From NCEH01 sp043195125 (lineage in GTDB: Bacteria > Pseudomonadota > Alphaproteobacteria > Rhizobiales > Xanthobacteraceae), in the NCBI RefSeq assembly GCF_043195125.1, contig NZ_JBAFWR010000008.1: a stretch of 64,000 bases of DNA; one strand, given 5' to 3'. The translations under genes and the position numbers were made by a program. This document shows, one piece after another, positions 59,850 through 64,000 of the stretch. How positions within the stretch are numbered: position 1 is the first letter of the stretch; each line of letters begins with the position of its first letter. The notes under the pieces were generated by a model. The model saw only the letters and a program-made list of their open reading frames with translations. It was not told where the DNA came from and made no database searches.

Positions 59850-61350
59850 AGCCCAGCGCCTCTTCCAGGCGGTCGGCAATGGTGCGCAGCACCTTCACGC
59901 GGGCGAAGTGCTTGTTCTCCGCCTCCACCAGCGTCCAGGGGGCGTAATAGGTGCTGGTGCGGTCCACCATGTCGGTCACGGCCTGCTCATAGAGCGGCCA
60001 TTTCGCCCGATTGCGCCAGTCCTCGGGTGTCAGCTTGAAGCGCTTGTAGGCGACGCGCTCCCGCTCGGCGAAACGGCGGGCCTGCTCGTCCGGGCTGATG
60101 GCGAGCCAGAATTTCGCCAGCACATAGCCGCCATCGTACAGCTGGCGTTCGAAATCATTGATCTCGCCATAGGCCCGCGTCCAATCCTCCTGCGGGGTCA
60201 GTTTCTCCACCCGCTCCACCAGCACCCGGCCATACCAGGAGCGGTCGAACACGGCGGTGGAGCCACGCGCGGGAATGCGCCGCCAGAAACGCCAGAGATA
60301 GGGCCGCGCGCTTTCCTCATCGCTCGGCGCGGAGATGGGATGAACGCGGAAATGGCGCGGGTCCAGCGCCTCCCGCAGGCGCATGATGGTGCTGCTCTTG
60401 CCGGCCGCGTCGCTGCCCTCGAACGCGCACACAAGGCCCCGCTTGGCGAATGCGCGGGAATTGGTGAGGTGGGTGATGCGCTGCTGCTCCGCATCCAGCT
60501 GCGTGCGATAGCTCGCCTCGTCGAGCTTATGGCTGAAATCCAGAGTGGAGAGAATGCTGACCGCCGGCAGCGCCGCCGGACTTGGATGGTGGGCCGGCGC
60601 GTTCGCCGGAACGGGCGCCGCGCATGCGGCGGGCGGCAGCTCGGTCGCGTGCGTGAGAACCTCCATCAGGGCGTTCCCCACCGCGATGGCGCAATAATGA
60701 GGATCGGCGGCCGGCACGATGGTCCAGGGCGCGATGCCCGTGGAGGTCTGCCGGAATGCCTCCGCGGCGCTCGCCTCCAGCCGACGACGGGTCTTCTTGC
60801 TGGAAATGCCCGACCATTCCCGCACCACCGGCCGGTCGTAGGGGCCCTCGTCCAGCGCCTTCAGCCGCGCCTTGGCGTCCTCGGGGTCGAGATAGAGCCA
60901 CAATTTCAGCAGCAGCACGCCCTCGGCGTGGAGCATCGCCTCGAAATGGTTGATCGCGTCCAATGCCTGGGTGAGATCCGCGCCGTCGGGCCCACCGAGT
61001 GCATGGGTCTTGATGGGCGCGTGATACCAGGAGCCAAGGATGATGCCGATTTCCCCGTGGGCCGGCATATCGCGCCAATATTTCCACACCGCCGGCCGCG
61101 CGCGTTCCTCGTCGGTCGGCGCTTCATAGGTGAGGGTCGTGAGCTTGCGCGCGTCCAGCCAGCCGTACAGCTGGTTGAGGATCGCCCCCTTGCCCACGCC
61201 ATCCGCGCCATTGATGAGAATGAGGATGGTGCATCGCTTCTGCGCGATCAGCTCGGACTGGAGATCAAGCAACCCCTCGCGCAGGCCGGGTTCCAGGGCC
61301 TTGAAGCTCGCCTTGTCGAGGCTGCGCTCGATCTTCATGGAATCGAACAT
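59848..61350 (-). CDS. pap: Two-domain PPK2 family polyphosphate kinase (polyphosphate:AMP phosphotransferase type)
   Basis: A 500-residue protein with two PPK2 domains in tandem. The N-terminal one has Walker A GADGVGKG (residues 48-55). The C-terminal one has GSDAAGKSS near residue 315 and the DRSWYGRVLVERV lid region. This two-domain form is class II PPK2, which makes ADP from AMP and polyphosphate. In such enzymes usually only the C-terminal domain is active. It is not related to the catabolic island and diverges from the GH18 gene. AGGA lies before ATG 61350; ATG 61338 is an alternative. Confidence 0.87.
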   Translation of the reverse strand: MFDSMKIERSLDKASFKALEPGLREGLLDLQSELIAQKRCTILILINGADGVGKGAILNQLYGWLDARKLTTLTYEAPTDEERARPAVWKYWRDMPAHGEIGIILGSWYHAPIKTHALGGPDGADLTQALDAINHFEAMLHAEGVLLLKLWLYLDPEDAKARLKALDEGPYDRPVVREWSGISSKKTRRRLEASAAEAFRQTSTGIAPWTIVPAADPHYCAIAVGNALMEVLTHATELPPAACAAPVPANAPAHHPSPAALPAVSILSTLDFSHKLDEASYRTQLDAEQQRITHLTNSRAFAKRGLVCAFEGSDAAGKSSTIMRLREALDPRHFRVHPISAPSDEESARPYLWRFWRRIPARGSTAVFDRSWYGRVLVERVEKLTPQEDWTRAYGEINDFERQLYDGGYVLAKFWLAISPDEQARRFAERERVAYKRFKLTPEDWRNRAKWPLYEQAVTDMVDRTSTYYAPWTLVEAENKHFARVKVLRTIADRLEEALG

Positions 61351-61536
61351 GAAATTCCTGTCTGCTGCCGAACGTCAATCTCCGGCCGCGCGGACAGAGC
61401 GTCAAGTGGGGCGCGCAGATCCTCCGGCACCGGCGAAAATACGATGCTACCTCCTTCAACTCAGCGTTTTCAGTCGGGGCGCGGCCTTCCTTTACTGTCA
61501 CGTCAGAAATACTGTTTGGTTTATTTTCCCTGAATG

Positions 61537-61637
61537 AACCAATTGGTTGAGAAAATGGCTTGTAAAAGTCGCTCGACAATCCCCACTCGCTTCCGCCATG
61601 CTGGCGTCACCCGGATGCGTTAATGATTCAGATCACA
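61537..61637. promoter_or_regulatory. Palindrome and FNR/FixK-like site in the 61351-61670 divergent region
   Basis: AACCAATTGGTT (61537-61548) is a perfect 12-bp palindrome. TGATTCAGATCACA (61624-61637) contains TGAT-N4-ATCA, the core of an FNR/FixK box, centred about 40 bases before the GH18 start. The remaining part of this 320-bp region is moderately AT-rich with no gene seen. Confidence 0.4.
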
Positions 61638-61670
61638 ATGCATTAGTTGGTCATCGGGCAGGAGGCGGGC

Positions 61671-64000
61671 ATGTCGAGCGGGAACACTGGGACCGTGCTG
61701 GGCGCGCTGACTGATGACCAAGGGGACGCGGATGCGCAACGCCTACAGGGCGATCCCGGCGTCGTCTCGGCCCTGACCTGGGCGTGGGGCACGAATACGG
61801 TGCTCGACTTCGATCCCACACGCGATACGCTGGATTTCGGCTGGTTCACCGCCGACACGTTCACGGTGACGGAAGTTGCCGGCTCGGTGGTTATCTCTAT
61901 CCCGTCCAGTGCCGAAACCTATACGTTGCGCGGAGTCACCCTGGCAGAGCTTTCGCTCGCCAATATCTCCGCGCTGAACGCCTCGGCGCTCGTCGCCTGG
62001 AGCCGCATCCTCGATCCCGGCGATGGCGCCTTCGGCGACTATGCGGGCCTCGGCAAGGAGGTGGACATCACTTGGGGCTGGGCGACCCACCAGTCCATCG
62101 CCTTCGACCCCTCCCACGACATGCTGGATTTCGGCTGGATCGGCGCCGCCAATTTCACCCTGTCGGAGATCGACGGCTCGACCGTCATCGCGCTTCCCGC
62201 CACCGACCAGACCTATACGCTCGCCGGCGTCGGGCTGGCCGACCTCTCCTTGTCCAACATCACGGCCGATGACGCCTCCACGCTGATGGCGTGGAACACC
62301 GCGCTCACCGCGGCCCACGGCGCCGCGCCAACGGTCCCCCTGGACGATTCCGCCACAACCAGCGCCGAGGCACCGGCGGAAACCCCGGCGGAGCCAGTCT
62401 CGTCCGCTCCGGTCGTCATCGATACACCCGTGGCCGAAACACCCGTGGCCGAAGCGCCGGTCGCCCAGCCGCCGGTGGTCGAAACGCCCGTTGTGGAAAC
62501 ACCGGTGGTGGAGACATCGCCCGTCGCGGAAGCGCCGGTTGAGACACCGTCGAGCACGCCCGTGGAAACGCCCGCCGCGACGAAAGGGCCGATCCTCGCC
62601 GGCTATTATGCCGACTGGACGGTCTACGACCACAATTACACGATCTCGGACGTTCCCGCCGACCAGCTCACCAATCTCATCTATGCCTCGGCCAATATCG
62701 ATGCCAGCGGCCACATGGTGCTGGTGGATCCCTATAGCGACACGCAGATGCTGTTCTCCGCAGCCGACAGCGTGGACGGTATCGCGGATAAGGCCGGCCA
62801 GGGATTGGCGGGCAGCTTCAACCAGATCGTGGAACTGAAGGCCGAGCATCCCGACCTGAAGGTCTCGATGATGATCGGCGGCTGGACCCTCTCCGCCAAT
62901 TTCAGCGACACCGCCGCAACCGCCGAAGGGCGGGACACGTTCGCCCAGTCGGTGGTGGATTTCCTCAAGACCTATCCCATGTTCGACGGCGTGGACCTCG
63001 ATTGGGAGTTTCCCGGCGGCGAGGGTGCGGCGGGCAATTCGGTGCGCCCGGACGACGGCGCCAATTACGCACTGCTGGTCGCGGACCTGCGCCATGCCCT
63101 CGACGGACTGGAGGCCGAGACGGGGCGCGACTACACCATCTCCGTGGCCTCTCCGGTGGGCGCGACCAAGATCGCCAATTTCAATCTCGCCGGCCTCGAT
63201 CCCTATGTGGATTGGTTCAATGTGATGGCCTACGACTTCCACGGCACGTGGGAAACCACCACCGGCCACCTCGCGCCGCTGGTGGATTCCGCCGACGGCA
63301 CAGGCATCGAGAGCGCGGTCGCGCAATATCTCGCCATCGGCATCGACCCCGGCAAGATGGTGCTCGGCGCGCCGCTCTATACCGCCGCCTGGAGCGGAGT
63401 GGCGGACGGCGGGGATGGTGGGCTCGATGCCGCCAGCACGGGATTTCCCGTCGGCTCCTCGGTCGGCCATTACGATTATGCCGACATCCTCGGCAAGCTT
63501 GAGGATCCGAACAGCGGCTGGTCGCTCTATTGGGACGACAATGCCCAGGCGGCCTATGTCTATAACGCCCAGCTCGGCATCTTCTCCTCGGTGGAGACCC
63601 CCGCCTCGGTGGCGATGAAGGCGGAATGGGCCCAGTCCCAGGGGCTCGGCGGCATGATGTTCTACGATCTCTCGGGCGACGCGACCGGCAACTCGGAGAG
63701 CCTCGTCAAGGCGGCCTATGAAAGCTGGGTGCAGGGCAAGTCGTTCTCGGACATTGCCAATGCCTCCAGCCTGACGCCGGACCACATCATCGGCGGCAAC
63801 GGCGTGCTCGACAGCGTGGTCTCCGCGGCGCCGGTCGCCCACGCGCCGGAAACCATCGACATCACCTGGAACTGGGGCAAGCAGGAGGTGATCACCGATT
63901 TCCAGCCCGCCACCGACGTGCTGAATTTCGGCTGGGTCTCAGCGGACAGCGTGGTGCTGAGCGAAGTCAACGGGTCGACGGTGATCGCCCTGCCGGAAAA
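61671..64000 (+). CDS. GH18-family glycosidase (chitinase-like) with flanking beta-repeat domains, cut by the window edge
   Basis: At least 776 residues; the frame is still open at 64000. No Sec signal is visible at the N-terminus. Two homologous repeats of about 80 residues come first (near 34-115 and 131-210; TW.W...LDFDPT.DTLDFGW pattern), then a Pro/Val/Glu/Thr linker (234-304), then the GH18 barrel from about 306. The barrel holds the catalytic motif DGVDLDWE (439-446, acid/base Glu446), KVSMMIGGW before it and MAYDFHGTWE after. A third copy of the repeat begins near residue 729. Such repeat-flanked, leaderless enzymes are often exported by type I systems, whose signal would lie past the edge. 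The exact glycan is unknown. GGAGG precedes the ATG. Confidence 0.83.
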   Translation, partial: MSSGNTGTVLGALTDDQGDADAQRLQGDPGVVSALTWAWGTNTVLDFDPTRDTLDFGWFTADTFTVTEVAGSVVISIPSSAETYTLRGVTLAELSLANISALNASALVAWSRILDPGDGAFGDYAGLGKEVDITWGWATHQSIAFDPSHDMLDFGWIGAANFTLSEIDGSTVIALPATDQTYTLAGVGLADLSLSNITADDASTLMAWNTALTAAHGAAPTVPLDDSATTSAEAPAETPAEPVSSAPVVIDTPVAETPVAEAPVAQPPVVETPVVETPVVETSPVAEAPVETPSSTPVETPAATKGPILAGYYADWTVYDHNYTISDVPADQLTNLIYASANIDASGHMVLVDPYSDTQMLFSAADSVDGIADKAGQGLAGSFNQIVELKAEHPDLKVSMMIGGWTLSANFSDTAATAEGRDTFAQSVVDFLKTYPMFDGVDLDWEFPGGEGAAGNSVRPDDGANYALLVADLRHALDGLEAETGRDYTISVASPVGATKIANFNLAGLDPYVDWFNVMAYDFHGTWETTTGHLAPLVDSADGTGIESAVAQYLAIGIDPGKMVLGAPLYTAAWSGVADGGDGGLDAASTGFPVGSSVGHYDYADILGKLEDPNSGWSLYWDDNAQAAYVYNAQLGIFSSVETPASVAMKAEWAQSQGLGGMMFYDLSGDATGNSESLVKAAYESWVQGKSFSDIANASSLTPDHIIGGNGVLDSVVSAAPVAHAPETIDITWNWGKQEVITDFQPATDVLNFGWVSADSVVLSEVNGSTVIALPE
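62370..62582 (+). repeat. Pro/Val/Glu/Thr pentapeptide-like linker repeats inside the GH18 gene
   Basis: The 71-residue linker is built from variants of P-V-(A/V)-E-(T/A), coded by degenerate 15-base units, for example PVAETPVAEAPVAQPPVVET. It separates the N-terminal repeat domains from the catalytic barrel and is probably extended and possibly length-variable between strains. Confidence 0.75.

Noticed and set aside
62370..62582. CRISPR-like array
   Set aside because: The repeats are in frame, degenerate, without spacers, and encode a Pro-rich linker.
61743..63842. A 699-codon open frame on the minus strand inside the GH18 gene
   Set aside because: Its translation is Gly/His/Arg-rich low-complexity sequence antisense to a frame with a clear GH18 active site. 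Such shadows are common in high-GC DNA.

Overview
The window is a 64-kb piece of a high-GC (roughly two-thirds G+C by eye, not computed) alphaproteobacterial genome, most likely Rhizobiales and perhaps Xanthobacteraceae-like. The clues are gene style, ATGA/GTGA-coupled operons, a dispersed GCATTTTC...GAAAATGC element at 23957-24000 of a kind I recall from Rhizobiales, and copies of a CCCTC...GAGGG palindromic repeat. No rRNA, tRNA, CRISPR array, transposase or phage gene was seen. Nearly all of the window is a stack of small-molecule uptake and catabolism operons, each with its own regulator.

Layout. (1) 1-2708: end of an acid-sugar operon with an OtnK-type kinase, an OtnC-type decarboxylase and an Asp/Glu-racemase-fold protein. 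A parS-like palindrome (2754-2767) and a 20-bp perfect palindrome (2841-2860) follow. (2) 2952-11365: a LysR regulator diverging from a branched-chain (HAAT) ABC importer in which permease and ATPase are fused, then a cyclase-family hydrolase and an amidase. (3) 11607-13152: a fumarylacetoacetase-fold (FAH) protein with a Tat-type leader, and a VOC protein. (4) 13225-23944: a GntR regulator diverging from an HpaI-type aldolase, two PuuE-like deacetylase-fold hydrolases flanking a second FAH protein, a complete HAAT ABC importer, and an AtzG-like/AtzE-like amidase pair; this is the best candidate for an undescribed pathway. (5) 24200-31892: an SsuABC/TauABC-type importer, a GntR regulator, a ThDP-dependent lyase, an aldehyde dehydrogenase and an ACMSD-type amidohydrolase. 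(6) 31957-40670: a minus-strand operon with a YdiJ-like FAD/Fe-S oxidase and a TctCBA tripartite transporter, diverging from a class V aminotransferase and a GntR regulator. (7) 40659-47815: a nitrilase-family amidase, a TetR regulator, an importer resembling the urea-carboxylase-associated type, an NtaA/DszA-type flavin monooxygenase, and RutE-like and RutF-like flavoproteins. (8) 47865-59781: a LacI-controlled island with a PdxA2-type dehydrogenase diverging from an aldehyde dehydrogenase, a HIBADH-family dehydrogenase, LivGFHM, an HpsN-like histidinol-dehydrogenase homologue, the LacI protein, a binding protein and an SDR. (9) 59848-64000: a two-domain PPK2 polyphosphate kinase diverging from a GH18 glycosidase that runs off the right edge.

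How the parts work together. Each block pairs a high-affinity importer with hydrolases, aldolases or dehydrogenases and a local regulator. Several regulators have a convincing candidate operator beside them: GCCTAT-N11-ATAGGC for LysR, two ATTG(T)-type dyads 31 bp apart for GntR, a 20-bp TATTAA...TTAATA dyad for TetR, and GCATACGTATGC twice, 8.7 kb apart, for LacI. Strong inverted repeats follow four of the six binding-protein genes, which suggests a shared way of giving the binding protein more mRNA than the membrane subunits. Specific substrates cannot be read from the sequence and are marked as inference.
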